From Rhinopomastus cyanomelas (taxonomy: Eukaryota; Chordata; Aves; Bucerotiformes; Rhinopomastidae): a stretch of 64,000 nt of DNA. This document shows, in pieces, positions 11,968 through 23,299 of the stretch. The first letter of the stretch is position 1. Every line of letters begins with the position of its first letter. A program made the position numbers and the translations under genes. The notes under the pieces are model-generated. The model was not told the origin of the DNA. It ran no database searches and saw only the letters and a program-made list of their open reading frames with translations. Location of the stretch: positions 870,260 to 934,259 of the forward strand of contig VXBP01007531.1 in the NCBI GenBank assembly GCA_013400115.1, given 5' to 3'.

Positions 11968-12910
11968 CATAGAATCATAGAAACATAGAATCATTAGGGA
12001 TTGGAAGGGACCCCGAAAGATCACCTAGTCCAATCCCCCTGCCACAGCAGGATCACTTCACTGCAGAAGTTATGGAATCAGAATCACTCAGGGTTGGAAG
12101 GGACCACCTGATCAGCCAGTTCCAACCCCACCACCAGGCTGGGACACCCCACCCTAGAACAGTCTGACCAGAGCCCCATCCAGCCTGGCCTTAAACACCT
12201 CCAGGGATGAGGCCCCAACCACCTTCCTGGGCAACCCATTCCAGGCCCTCACCACTTTCATGGTGAAGAACTTCCTCCTCACATCCACTCTAAATCTACC
12301 CATCTCCAGATTTTGCTCCATTCTTCCTAGTCCTGTTGCTACCAGCCATCCTAAATAGTCCCTCCCCAGACTTTTTGTAGGTCCCTCTCCAATACTGGAA
12401 GGCCACAATAAGGTCACCTCGGAGCCTCCTCTTCTCCAGACTCTCTCAGTCTGGCCTCATAGGAGAGGTGCTCCAGTCCTCTGATCATCCTTGTGACCCT
12501 CCTCTGCACTTGCTCCAGCACGTCCACATCCTTCTTGTAATAGGGCTCCAGAACTGGACGCAGCCCTCCTGGTGGGGTCTCAGCAGAGTGGAGTAGAGGG
12601 GGAGAATCACCTCCCTTGACCCGCTGGCCACACTTCTCCTGATGCATCCCAGGATTAGGTGTGCCTTCCAGGCTGCAAGCGCACACTGCTGGCTCATGTT
12701 GAGCTTTTTGTCCACAAGGACCCCCAAGTCCCTCTCCCCAGGGCTACTCTCCAGCCAGTCACTGCCCAGCCTGTATTTGTGCTTAGGATTGCCTCGACCC
12801 AGACGCAGGACCTTACGCTTGGTCTTGTTGAACCCCATCAGGTTGGCTTGTGCCCACTTCTTGAGCCTGTCCAGGTCCCTCTGGATGGCATCCCTTCCCT
12901 CCAGTGTGTC
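11968..12910 (-). mobile_element. CR1 LINE, longest copy, with doubled 3' end, minus strand
   Basis: About 0.94 kb. The outer 3' end (11968-12063) has the ATTCTATG-type tail, a 'ggaagggaccccgaaag' block and 'ccctgccacagcaggatc'. A second complete tail follows at about 12071 (atggaatcagaatcactcag) and leads into a normal 3' UTR and the C-terminal reverse transcriptase region. Broken frames at 12154-12417, 12414-12686 and 12485-12838 encode recognisable pieces ([50 protein letters not shown]), split by frameshifts. It stops near 12910 in the 'ctggatggcatcccttccct' region. The same doubled structure occurs at 35896. Confidence 0.92.
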
Positions 12911-13486
12911 TTAAGCAACTCAGAAGATCAAAAGCAGAAGGAGGAAGATGTACTTCTATACACTGTTACTGCATCTTCTTTTATCTGTGAACGCATCAGT
13001 ATTTCTGAAAGTACTTTTTACAACCTCATTATCTTGAGACCTGATCTCCACCCACAGCACCGGACACCACTGAGGTGCTGAGGGCCCTCACAACTTTGCT
13101 GGTGACAGCTGCAGCCAAGAGAGCTCAACAGCCCTGATTTCATCCTTTCCAGTTCCGGCCATGTTGTCCCACATCCCACCAGTATCCACCATCAACACAG
13201 CTTCCTACATTTCCTAAAGTAAGTCCAGACACAGAAAGAGGGCCCAAACACAAGGCAGGGATGTGCCACAGGTGGAACAATCAGGATACAAGACCTCAAA
13301 TAAGAGAAGGCTCTGTTACCAGGGCAGGATTTCCACTAACTCCAGAAGAACTAAAAAATCAGCTCTTCTTTCCCAGCTTTGTTGCTAGTGGATACCAGAA
13401 TTTAGACAGAAGTTGTTTAAGTAGCCCTATTTTGACATGTGGGAAGGGAAGCAAATATTCCTCCCTTTTCTGGACCTTCCACCTGT
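12911..13486. other. Unique non-coding stretch
   Basis: No repeat tail and no recognisable protein. The open frames here either start in the antisense of the preceding CR1 or are short. Confidence 0.55.
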
Positions 13487-13842
13487 GTGAGGGATCTCAT
13501 TAATGTCTATAAATAACTGAGGGGTGGGTGTCAAGAGGAAGGGGCCACTCTCTTTTCTGTGGTGCATGGTAATAGGAAAAGAAATAATGGGGATAAACTT
13601 GAACATAGAAGGTGCAAACTCAACATGAGGAGAAACTTCTTTACTGTGAGGGTGTCAGAGCCCTGGAACAGGCTGCCCAGAGAGATTGTGGAGTCTCCTG
13701 CTCTGGAGACTTTCAAAACCTCCCTGGATGCAATCCTGTGTTATCTGCCCCAGGGGATGCTGCTCTGGCAGGGTAGTTGGACTGGATGATCTCTAGAGGT
13801 CCCTTCCGACACCTGACATTCTGTGACTCTCTGATTCTGTGT
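13487..13842 (+). mobile_element. CR1 LINE fragment, plus strand ([11 protein letters not shown] type)
   Basis: A plus-strand copy truncated at its 5' side. It runs from 'gagggatctcattaatgtc' through a reverse transcriptase C-terminal frame (13559-13789, with [20 protein letters not shown] and [13 protein letters not shown]) to 'ttggactggatgatctctag' and a tail of degenerate ATTCTGTG units ending at 13842. It belongs to the same subgroup as the copy at 27616 by the shared FFTVRV and ETFKT/KTFKT signature. The frame is fairly intact but is only the last part of the protein. Confidence 0.92.
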
Positions 13843-15096
13843 GCAGGTGCTCAAGCCTTGCTCTTGCCTGTTGGAAGCGGAAGATCAAGCTTTGCTTCCC
13901 TTCTGACTACAGAGTGAATAATGAAAACTCTTGGATGGCATTTTCACTGTTTAAGTCAAGCACACACACATCTCTCTTTTACAAACCATGTCACGAAGCG
14001 AGGTCCCTCTTTCCTGCCTAATCATTTGTTCAGAGACAGGAGGTTTGATTTAGTTTATGGTGATGCTTCACATTTCACAGACGGTGACTCAAATGTGACA
14101 CAAAGAAAGAACACCCCAAGTCAGGGGGGAAACGATGATGAATGTGAAGGGGATCTATCAGAATTATTTTGCATTACAAAGTAACAGAGAAATATTTCCA
14201 CTATCATTAAATTTCTCATTTGTCCAGTGCATTTGTCCAGATCATAAGAACCACATCAGGGAAAACAACAACAACCACAAATCAACACAAAATCCAGTAG
14301 GAAGGGAGAGAGGAGGGACTGGTAAAATTAACACTACCTCAGAATGAAGGCTGCCCGTGAGGACAAGTGTGACAGCTGCCTTTTCTTCCCCTTTGACAGG
14401 TAGGGCCAGGCAAAGAACATTTTAAAGAGAGTGCAGAGACAGCCCGCGAAGGGAAGTTTAAAAAAAATAATCAAAATAAAGAAAAAAATGAAGGTAGGAA
14501 AAAGATTTAAAAGGGTATTTCCCCCCAGTTGTCAGAGACACAAAGGCATGTTCATCGACAGAGGCTCAGACCTCTGTCATTAGCAGACAAGTGCCCAGAT
14601 CCGCAGCCTAATTTATGATTTTCAGACTGCCAGCCACGATAGCACTCACGGGGCAGCAAGAGCGAGGTCAATATACGTTTGAGTAGGAAGGTTTTTCGTA
14701 AGCCTGCGGGGTCAATCATGAAGAACTGTCGTTACTGGACGGGAGGAAAGACGGGGAGAACAGATGGGCTGGCAGGGAGGAGAAGTGACCAAGTGGTCAA
14801 TTCCCATTAAGTAACTAAGACTGTTTTACTGCTAAACAGCAGTGGGGCAGCAAAGCTCATCCTGGCGCAGGGGCGCCAAAGGAGCTACCCTTTTGGAAAG
14901 AGAAGTCGTACAAAATCTCCTGTCCCTCCTTCCCCACTATCTCTTGGGCAACCTTCTCCAAAATCACCCGGGATCCAGATCAAGTCCTTCTTTGGGATGG
15001 AAAATACACCACTGGAAATACACAGTGGTATTAAACCACTGTCAAACCAGTTCAGTTCACATAATCCAAGGGCCCTGTGTACAAGGCAAGCACAAC
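13843..15096. other. Unique stretch with a candidate regulatory block
   Basis: No exon recognised. It contains the homeodomain-motif block at 14530-14760, described separately, and an A-rich tract around 14460-14515. Frames are short and unremarkable. Confidence 0.5.
14530..14760. promoter_or_regulatory. Candidate conserved non-coding element
   Basis: The sequence combines CATTAGCAG (14578-14586), CCTAATTTATGATTTT (14608-14623) and a hairpin at 14557-14578 whose 8-base arms, GACAGAGG and CCTCTGTC, are separated by CTCAGA. Homeodomain and HOX/CDX-like cores are close together and no frame is coding-like. The look is that of a vertebrate enhancer, but conservation is not tested here. Confidence 0.3.
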
Positions 15097-15160
15097 GGTT
15101 GGACTAGATGGTTGGACTAGCTGATCTTAAAGATCTTTCTCAACCTAAATAACTCTATGA
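15097..15160 (+). mobile_element. CR1 3' tail remnant, plus strand
   Basis: Only the last about 60 bases survive: 'ggttggactaga', 'gctgatcttaaagatc', 'tctcaacctaaat' and an AACTCTATGA end. A 13-base unit, GGTTGGACTAGAT, is tandemly duplicated at 15097-15120, apparently a later slippage or duplication. Confidence 0.75.
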
Positions 15161-16309
15161 CTTTGATCCATGCCCTGCATCAACAGCCCGTTCAGTTGGA
15201 TAGATAAGGCCTTCTGGCAAGGGAAGTTCTCAGTTCTATTTATGTTTACCTTGTAGCTGCCATGATGACATTTACTATAAAGACAAAACTTTTCTACTTA
15301 GCAACATTCATCTTTAAGCTGTAAAATTCCTTATGAGCTATTATAGGGAAAAAGTTGTGGTGTCTAAACCAATCAGACTAGCTTGTGTCCTCTCCTTGAA
15401 GGAGAACACCCTGTGGTGTAGATGGGGTTAAGAAAATGTTCCCTCACTAAGTCTGAGACCTTCAATGCTCATTTCTGACCTAAGCCAGGCCTGTATACAT
15501 GGTCTCTGTAACCAGACCCTACTTTCTCAGAAAACTGGCTCTAGCAGCTCAAGTTCAAGTTACCAAGGTAGATCTCCAGCATTAAAGCCAGAATTAAGAG
15601 GCTGAGCTCAAGCCTCTCCTTTTCTGCCTGCACCATCCAAAGCAGCTGAATCCTTTGCTTAACCCAACAAAGATCAGGACAAACGAGTAATGGAACACAG
15701 AGGAGAAAGTGTCTTGTTTTAGCAAGGAGGTCGTAGGCTGCCAAAGCAGAGTGGACAATCTTGATGGCTTTTACTATTTGTACAGAATGGTGAGAAGAGC
15801 TGAGGAACAAAGATAATCCAACTCAAAGTGTTCATGGCACAACTACAAATGAAGAAAGCCTAGAGATCTATCTTGGTATGATTGAGCTGTCTTTCTGCAC
15901 AAAAAGGCCTGAGAAGCTGCTCTCCAGCCAAGCAGAATTGGAAAGTGGTGTCACTGCCCAACACTGTGCCACGGCTGGTCCAGAGAGCATCGATGTGCCC
16001 ATTCAATCTGACTTGGTTTGGTACCAGAAGGTAGTTGCATGAACAGCAGTGAGAAGGAGATCAAAAGCCAAGATGATCGCTGCTGCAAGTGCAGATGGTC
16101 CAACAAAAAGGAGACCAGTCCATCACGGACAAGGCAGGACAGGGCAAGGTCAAGTTTGCTTTCTAGGGCTAGGCCTGACTGCTGACAGGGCTGCTGTGTC
16201 CTAACAAAGCATGAAGAGGAGATCCAGGTCTCACCCATGAGCAGAAATGTGTATTATGACTTCTAAATTCTGCATAAGGTAATGGCTTCTCATCACAGAC
16301 TTTTAGACA
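15161..16309. other. Unique non-coding stretch
   Basis: No repeat, exon or motif cluster recognised. Minus-strand frames of 89 and 95 codons (15541-15810, 15951-16238) have no recognisable domain. Confidence 0.55.
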
Positions 16310-16366
16310 GGTGGGGTTGGAAGGGGCCTCTGAAGATCATCTAGTCCAACTCACCTTGTTACAGCA
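16310..16366 (-). mobile_element. CR1 3' tail remnant, minus strand
   Basis: The block 'ggttggaaggggcctc', then 'gaagatcatctagtccaac', is the diagnostic CR1 3' UTR end in inverse orientation. The terminal ATTCTATG units have decayed and the body is absent. Confidence 0.75.
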
Positions 16367-16854
16367 CCCACTTCAATATTACTTTCAACATTTACCCCTT
16401 TTCAAATTTATTTTCCCTCCAGCAAAGTTCCCCGTGTTGGCATCAATTTATCTTCTTTCTCTGCTCGACTCCAGCTCTTCACAGTATGGGACTGACCTGT
16501 TTTCCACATCCTGAGGGTTCTCTGCTGTGTGCAGGACTCTGGGACCCCAAGATCCTCCTGTAGTTTCCACTTGTTGTCCACATTCTCCAAGGTTTCTGAA
16601 GCTGATTCCTGGGCCATTTATCTTTCTGGTAGCTGGGTCATTTCTGTAATAAATTAGTGTGGAAGCAACACTTTTATAAAACCATTAGGCATATTAAAAG
16701 AAAAAATCCCACAGCACATCCATTTCAGAAATAAACTCCCTTGAGAAACTGATGTGTGTTGCTGGTCAAGCCTCTGCTTGGAGTAACAGACTGCAAAGGC
16801 ACAAATGGGGCCTCAAAGTGTTTGGCAGAGCTCTTGCCTATCCATACCTGAAGA
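16367..16854. other. Unique non-coding stretch
   Basis: Nothing recognisable between the CR1 tail remnant and the next CR1 copy. Confidence 0.55.
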
Positions 16855-17293
16855 TCATAGAATCAGAATCATGAAGGTTGGAAGAGACCTCCAAAATCAT
16901 CCAGTCCAACTGTCAAACCAACCCTACTCTGCCCACTAAACCCTGTTCCCCAGGGACACATCTACTCCAGTTCTTTGAACCCCTCCAGGGAAGATGACTC
17001 CATGACCTCCTTGGGCAGCCTGTTTCACTCTGTCAGGGAAGAAATTTCTCCTGATATCCAATCTAATCCTCCTGTGGTACCACTTGAGGCTGTTTCTTCT
17101 TGTCCTATCACAAGTGACTTGGGAGAAGAGACTGACCCCCACCTCTCTCCAACTTCCTTTCAGATAGCTGTAAAGAGTGATAAGGTCTTCCCTCAGCCTC
17201 CTTTTCTCTAGACTAAACAACCCCAGCTCTCTCAGACATTCCTCATCAGACCTGTCCTCCAGGCTCTTCATCAGCTCTGTTGCCCTTCTTTAG
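16855..17293 (-). mobile_element. CR1 LINE fragment, minus strand
   Basis: It starts with the inverted tail (catagaatcagaatcatgaa), then 'catccagtccaactgtc' and the 3' UTR. A minus-strand frame at 16936-17271 holds reverse transcriptase C-terminal pieces ([34 protein letters not shown]) and ends in a frameshifted tail. It is 5'-truncated near 17293. It belongs to the group with the copies at 39918, 45061, 46560 and 63621. Confidence 0.92.
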
Positions 17294-18101
17294 AGAGATG
17301 GCATCTACCTACCCCCATTTACCCAGATGAGATCTACCTATCCTCTTTGGGCTGGGCACTGCCATTACAGAGCATTTAGGCCACACCTGAAGAACCTCAG
17401 CTGCAAGGTGCTCACAAGGTTCAAGTGTTTTCCTCATTATTATTGCAGAGGCCATAAGTGGCAGGAGCAGCTCATGTTTGGTCCTGGTTTCTAACTTGCG
17501 GGAAAGCTCGTTATCAGCAAGGGCATCCTTGAAACAGCAACCAAGAGCATTAACTTTTAATATTTAATGTATTCCTCAGACTCTGGGAGAGCAATGTGAG
17601 AAATATCCCGTAAAAATCTATTAGTGTTAATAAAATACCACCCAACAGGTTGTCCATTATCAGCAATTAAAGTTTTCAGAGCAGGTCAGATAACTCCCTG
17701 GAATGATTTGTGTGGCCTTTACATCCGTTCTTCTCCTTCTTCATTATTTTTTTTCTTTATTAAACTTTCTCAACTCTTGCTTTTTTTCTTTTTAATCCCC
17801 TTCCACAGCACAGTCTGAGCCCTCACCAGTGAATTATGGCACTAATGAGGTGTTTATACTCTCTGCCCATCCATCACAGACGTGTATGAGCGAAAGCGCC
17901 AGCCGATAGTCGGGAAGTGCTGCAGCCTCTGCTGCAGCCAAAGGAGTATTAAACTGCAGAGAGATAAATCCCCTGCTCTTTCCCTTTGTTGCTCTTAGCC
18001 TCTGGGTAGGAGAAAACACACTCCGCCTCATTTTCTACACTGCAGAAAAACGGGGACATCCTTGTAGCTCACATGTATGACTTCTGTCCCTCTCACTCAT
18101 T
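17294..18101. other. Unique stretch dominated by a candidate regulatory block
   Basis: No coding frame is convincing. The second half contains the AT-rich, motif-rich block at 17540-18050 described separately. Confidence 0.5.
17540..18050. promoter_or_regulatory. Candidate conserved non-coding element with CpG cluster
   Basis: An AT-rich half (TTAATATTTAATG, CAATTAAAG, TTAGTGTTAAT) is followed by GAATTATGGCACTAATGAGG and a cluster of five CpGs at 17881-17912, then a duplicated TGCTGCAGCC (17918-17927 and 17930-17939) and GAGTATTAAACTGCAG. CpGs are normally depleted in such AT-rich bird DNA. The mixture suggests constraint. Enhancer function is inferred only. Confidence 0.35.
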
Positions 18102-18520
18102 GAATCATAGAACCATTCAGGTTGGAAAAGGCCCTTGAGATCATCAAGTCCAACCAATAAGCCAACACCACCAAGTTCACCCCTAAACCCTGTCATCTAA
18201 ATGATCTTCAAACACATCCAGGGATGGCAACCCAACCCCCTCCTTAGGTAGTCTGTTCCAAGGCCTGATGACCCTTCCCAGGAAGAAGTTTTTGCTAATG
18301 TCCAGCCTAACCCTCCCCTGGTGCAACTTGAGGCCAGTCTGTATTGTTCTATCACTAATGACCTGTAAGAATAGACCAGCATCTACATCTGTATGATGTT
18401 ACTTCAGGTAGTTGTAGAAGGTGATAATGTCTCCCCTCAGTCTCCTCTTCCTCAGGCTAAACAGCCTCAACTCCCCCAGCCACTCCTCATAACACTTGTT
18501 GTCTAGGTCCTTCACCATTC
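18102..18520 (-). mobile_element. CR1 LINE fragment, minus strand
   Basis: It opens with 'gaatcatagaaccattcag', then 'ttggaaaaggcccttgag' and 'atcatcaagtccaacc', followed by the 3' UTR and the decayed reverse transcriptase end up to about 18520. The reading frame is broken. 'ctgtcatctaaatgatc' and 'aacacatccagggatgg' place it near the copy at 54830. Confidence 0.92.
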
Positions 18521-18621
18521 ATCTCTCTTTACCCCTTAACCTCAGCAATGTGTCCCTGGAGAGTGACTGTCCTGACAGCTAAAGGAGTAGCTAACCCGGG
18601 GTGCCACCAACATGCCTCCAT

Positions 18622-18636
18622 GCTGCCCCCTAGTTC
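18622..18636 (-). promoter_or_regulatory. CTCF-like motif
   Basis: The minus strand reads GAACTAGGGGGCAGC. The last 13 bases agree with the CTCF core pattern ASYAGRKGGCRSY at each position; the first two do not match CC. A match of this quality can arise by chance in 64 kb, so this is a motif call only. Confidence 0.3.
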
Positions 18637-21600
18637 CCTTATTTCAAAGGTTTTCTAATCCTCTCCTTATTTGTGTCTGGCTCTGTGTCCCCTATCTGTT
18701 AACTTGCTGATGGAGGCACCCTGAAGAACCACCACCACCATCATGACCACTGTGAGAAATTAGCTCATTGCAGACTTGTGTAAAACAACCAAATAAGAAA
18801 AGATGAGAGTCGAGTTTTTAACAGAGAGGCTTCAGCTTTCTTACCGGCAATGAACTCATCCTAAAGAAAATGGAATCTAAATGGATAAATGTCCACATTA
18901 TGGAGAACTCAAAGAGCTTCTGCACACCACCAGAAACATACCTCCTGTGGGATCTTTAAGACAGGGAGTTATGAGTAAAGAGAAGGAGCTAAAGGGACTC
19001 AGCTATGGCTGCAGAGACTAAGATAACTTCTTCCAAAGCACCTGTTCCTGTTTCAGTTTAGGAGTAGGGTCCAAACAAGCTCCAGTATCCCACACATGCT
19101 TATCATGCCCAGCATCTAACTGCCCTCTTTGTTTATCAGCCATCCCATCTTCAATCATTCCACCATAGGTCTTTCTTCTCCTCCTCCTCACAGGAACCTG
19201 GTCTATCTCATTTATGATCCATGCTCTGTTCTGTGGGTAAAGCTCCCTCCCCACTCCCTTGGGTGCAGACCCAACAAAAGCAGCTCTCTCCTCTCCCTCT
19301 GCAGCAGCTCATCCACCACTGCATTGCCCTTGGGGACAATGATAGCCCTGGGGCTGACAATTCACTTCACTTGAGACAGGAAATGTCTTGTCTTGCCCCA
19401 TGTTCATGCCTAGGGCAGAGATTTACAGCTCTTACAAATCTGTAACCCCCTACATGAGGTTTGTAAGGAAGCTACAGGTCCTTGTGCACCTAGTTCACAT
19501 TTACTATGAAAAATCGCCTCTCTCTCAGTTACTTGTCATAAAACCCTTCCCTGGTATGCAGGGATCACTTCAGCCAGCTAGCAGAAAAAACATGGTGACA
19601 TTTTCCAGTGGACATAAAAGCCCAGCTACTGAGTCAGATCCCCACGAGGACCTGGTCCAGCATCTGGAGGACCATCTCTGCTGCAGCAGCATCGATAAGT
19701 GGCATCGACAGAATCACCTCATGGCCATACTGCTTGTGGGACTCAAGCAAATGCATCTGAAGGCAGCTGGGGTGTCTCAGCCTCCCACCCTCTCTGCTGG
19801 ACAGACATCTGAGTTTCCTGGTAGGTTGGAGGCAAGAGAAGAGGACAGAGAGGCAGACACTGGGGTTTGTGGTAAGCAGTGGGGAGGGGGGACTTGGCAG
19901 CTCTTTATAGCAGAGCAGGAAGTCTTAATATTTGGAGCCAGCTGACTAACCTCACTGGTGACCTTCCATCATAGGCACCAGTGCTCTCACGCAGAGGGAA
20001 AAATAGAAGGAGGGAAAGAAACAGAAGCTGAGAGAAAGCAGCACAAACAATCACAGGGACAACAACATTGGGATGAAGGGGACCGAATACTCCAGTCATT
20101 TGACAAAGTTCTCTGTCAATAAGAATTGATATAATAAGGATGGGGACAGGGGTCTCACTTCCCTGATGCACCTCAGCGATATGAGTTGTGTTCTTACAGG
20201 GTCAGTTTCTATTTATGCACCAAAACATGTGGTTAGGTTTTCTCAAGAACTTGGCATGTGGAGGAAATGTGTCTTGGAGTGTCCCAGGGGCTACATGTAA
20301 ATCACAAGAGGTAGGTGTGTCATGAATCACTCAGACTGGTGACACTACCAGAGTGGGCTGCAGCTCCCTGACTCACACGCCCAGGATTTCTTCCTACAGA
20401 AACCAGAGCGTGGGATGGGAGAAACCAGAACTGGTGCTCAGCCACATCTCACAGCTGGGAAGAGCAGGGACAGGCCTCAACACAACAGCTGGGAAACAAT
20501 GAATATCCCACAGTTCAGCTAAAGCCCCAGGGAGCTACTGGGTGAGAAGTTCCTCTAAGAACTCAAGTTGTTATAAATATTGTCATTGTTTGACATCCCA
20601 GGCAACAAGAGGGTAGGGATGCCCAACTGCACCATGGCCATGACTGGGAAATATCCCTGCACACACTTCACCTATTCTTTTTAAGAACGTAATTTGTCAC
20701 TGAAATGTCACAAATATCTCTTGTACCCCTTTGTCCTTTCCTTCCACTTCAGAGATGGAGCATCTCTAAGAAACCAACTGAAGAATACAACAACCTAAGC
20801 AGAGGAAAAATACCTGCAAGGGCTGATGATGCCCATCGATGTTCTGAGATAAAGCATGCAGACACCTGTGAGAGACAGTCCGTGAGGTCCTCTGGTGGAT
20901 CTTACTGCTCCCATCTAACTGCCCCACCTGTCTGCTGGAGCTCTCTACCTCATAAGCAGGGCCAGCAGAGAACATGCCTCCATGCACACTATGGAGCCTG
21001 GGAAAGTGCGGGGAGAGTGTGGGCAGCACAGTGATTTCTGGGTAGGAATTCCATCTTTAGGACAATACTGGGAGTCAGCTGAAAATCATTAAGTTTGGTC
21101 GCTTGTGGGCTTTTGAAACCTGTGTCCCAGACATGAGTGTGAGGCTGCAGTAAAATGACTCACGTGGCAAGCATGCAAGAATCATACATGCAGAAGGAGC
21201 CACCCAGCAGAACCAGCTGCATAAGGTATAAAACAAACCCCCCACCAAATTCTAACTGAGGATATCCTTCAATGTGTTGCACATTCCACATCGTTTCTCC
21301 TTGCACTGTAGCCAGGATGGCAAAACACACACCCTCCAAAGTCAACAAGCATTTTGGACAAAGCCCAAGAACCCATCGGCTGGGTTTGCTCCAGCAGAGC
21401 TGGGAAGGAAAGACCAGAACACAGCCAGAGGTTGTACTGCCACACCAGTGGATAAGCTAGAGCCAGCCTGGGCAAGCTGAAGAGAGAAAGACATTGATTT
21501 TCTCCTGCCAACACTGGCTCTGTGAGACCCACTGAATTTTCTCTGCCTGCTGGGTTAGCCTCTGGATGGAAACAGGAGCCAGAACAGGAGCAGGGAGAAG

Positions 21601-22659
21601 AGAACAAGGGGGAAATCACGCCCCATAATTTTAAGCCTTTAAGATGCAGGGATTTGATCCAAGCTAATTGTGGAAGTTCACTTCGTATTCAGTGAAGAAG
21701 GAAATTCCTTGCCAGAATGGAATTTCTCTCTTCCTAAATGAAGTGGGACAAGTGTTCCTCCTTACCTCTATCTTAACTAGAAAAGAAACGTGGACAATGA
21801 GTGTAGTCTGGGCACTTTGCCTAAGAAGACTAAAATTAGGTGAGATGAGTCCTACCCTAAACGTCCCACCCAGCCCAGTGTGACTGGTGAGTGACAGAGC
21901 CAGTGGTGCAGCTTCACTCCCTCGTGCCTTCACAGAGGGTTAGATGTTCCTGCCACACTGAGCATCACCTAACCCTGTGAGAAACTGAGGCAACTCCTGA
22001 CAGAATACACCAGATTCTAACCTGCAGGAATCAGGGCAGGGATGTGGGGAACGCAGAGATGAGAGGTGGCTGGTTCACAGTTACCTCAGACATCTCAGTC
22101 ACTCGAGATGGGGACAAATTCTCTTCAAACTGCCCATTTGTCCAGTTTCTAAGGTGAATGAAAATAAGACCCCTGGCATTTTTCCCATTGCAGCAGAGCT
22201 TTCTCTCCAGCTTCCTCCCAGTAACAGACACAAGGGCTTGAGACCAAGAACCCTTCACCCTTCCTTTGTCTCCTTCACCTTCCTTTGCTCCCTGCTGCCC
22301 CAGCACACACAGCTCAGCCATCCTGTGATGGAAAACGAAGGCAGCTGCCAACACGCCGGGCTGCTGCTCGCAAGGGAGGTGCAATTCACCTCCTTCGTGC
22401 CAGGTTACACCAACCCTACTATCCCTGACATCCCTGGCCTCGCTCAACGGCTTCAAGCAAACTGCACAGACTTGCACTGATACAATTAGTCTGCCTCAGC
22501 CCTGGAAAAGGAGAAGCCGTCAAAAACCCACACGGGATCCTGCCTCTTCCAAAAGCTCACAGCTTCTTTCATTTCCTCCTTCCTTCATTTTTATTTCCAC
22601 AATTATTTCTCCCTTCTTTTTTTTCTCTCTCTGCTTCTTCCCTCCATTCACAGGGGGAA

Positions 22660-22950
22660 AAACATAAGAGAGAAAACATGAGCAGCCAAAAGCTCATTAA
22701 CATACTTGACCTTTCTGAAGAAAATTAATTCCAAATTCGCACGTACCAGTTGTGTCGCTTGGTTTTGTCACAACGGTGGCATCATTAGAGAGGAGAAGAG
22801 ATGGCTCAAGGGGACGTGGTGTCTGCCACCTCAACGGAACTTGCACCGAGTTACTGAGTGCTGGCATAAATAAAGCAATGACATGGGCCATTCTGTCAGC
22901 TTTTCACATGAAATTAATCTTCGTTTCGTTGGCTGTGTAAATTTTTATCA
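22660..22950. promoter_or_regulatory. Candidate conserved non-coding element
   Basis: Clustered motifs include CTCATTAACATACTTGACC, AAAATTAATTCC, GGCATAAATAAAGCAATGAC and CATGAAATTAATCTTC, with several isolated CpGs retained (22738-22775, 22814-22849, 22922-22927). No frame looks coding. The dense homeodomain-type ATTAA/TTAAT cores and retained CpGs resemble a developmental enhancer. Conservation is not tested. Confidence 0.35.
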
Positions 22951-23086
22951 CCATGGAGTGGGGGGTGATGAATATACCAAAGCATCCTGACAGCTATGGC
23001 CTGAAAACTCGAGATTGTCTCAGCATCTTAACCACAGAGGTGCTGGAACGATTCTCTTCTCCCAGTGCTCTGCCCGCGTGTGCACA

Positions 23087-23107
23087 GTGTGTGTGTGTGT
23101 GTGTGTG
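23087..23107. repeat. (GT)n microsatellite
   Basis: About ten uninterrupted GT units directly after GTGCACA. Potentially polymorphic, with alternating purine-pyrimidine sequence. Confidence 0.9.
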
Positions 23108-23299
23108 CCTGGCTTCACGTGGGAGCGATTCGCTGACACTCACTTTCGGCTTGAATGCGCCCTGGCCTGGGAAATGCCTGGGGTTTGGATTTCCTGGCTT
23201 GAGGGCAATGGCAAATGAATTACTACTCCTCTTCCGCTCCCAAAGTCCTGATCCAAAAGCTGGTTTGGGTCCCTGTTTGCTCTGCTCTGCTGCCAGCAG

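Larger units (their letters stand above)
18521..23299. other. CR1-free unique stretch of about 4.8 kb
   Basis: No CR1, exon or RNA gene recognised. It includes the longest non-repeat open frame of the window (19388-19945, 185 codons), which lacks any recognisable domain and any convincing splice or start context. A CTCF-like motif lies at the left end, and a candidate regulatory block and a GT repeat lie at the right end. Confidence 0.5.

Noticed and set aside
12659..13081. 140-codon plus-strand frame
   Set aside because: It is mostly antisense to the CR1 copy at 11968-12910.
19605..19700. Similarity of 'ctactgagtcagatcc' to the putative old repeat at 2.2 kb
   Set aside because: Only about 15 bases resemble it, and the neighbouring words do not follow the same order.
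19388..19945. Longest non-repeat open frame (185 codons, plus strand)
   Set aside because: No recognisable domain, low-complexity or membrane pattern, and no convincing start or splice context. Over 64 kb on six frames such a length is possible by chance.
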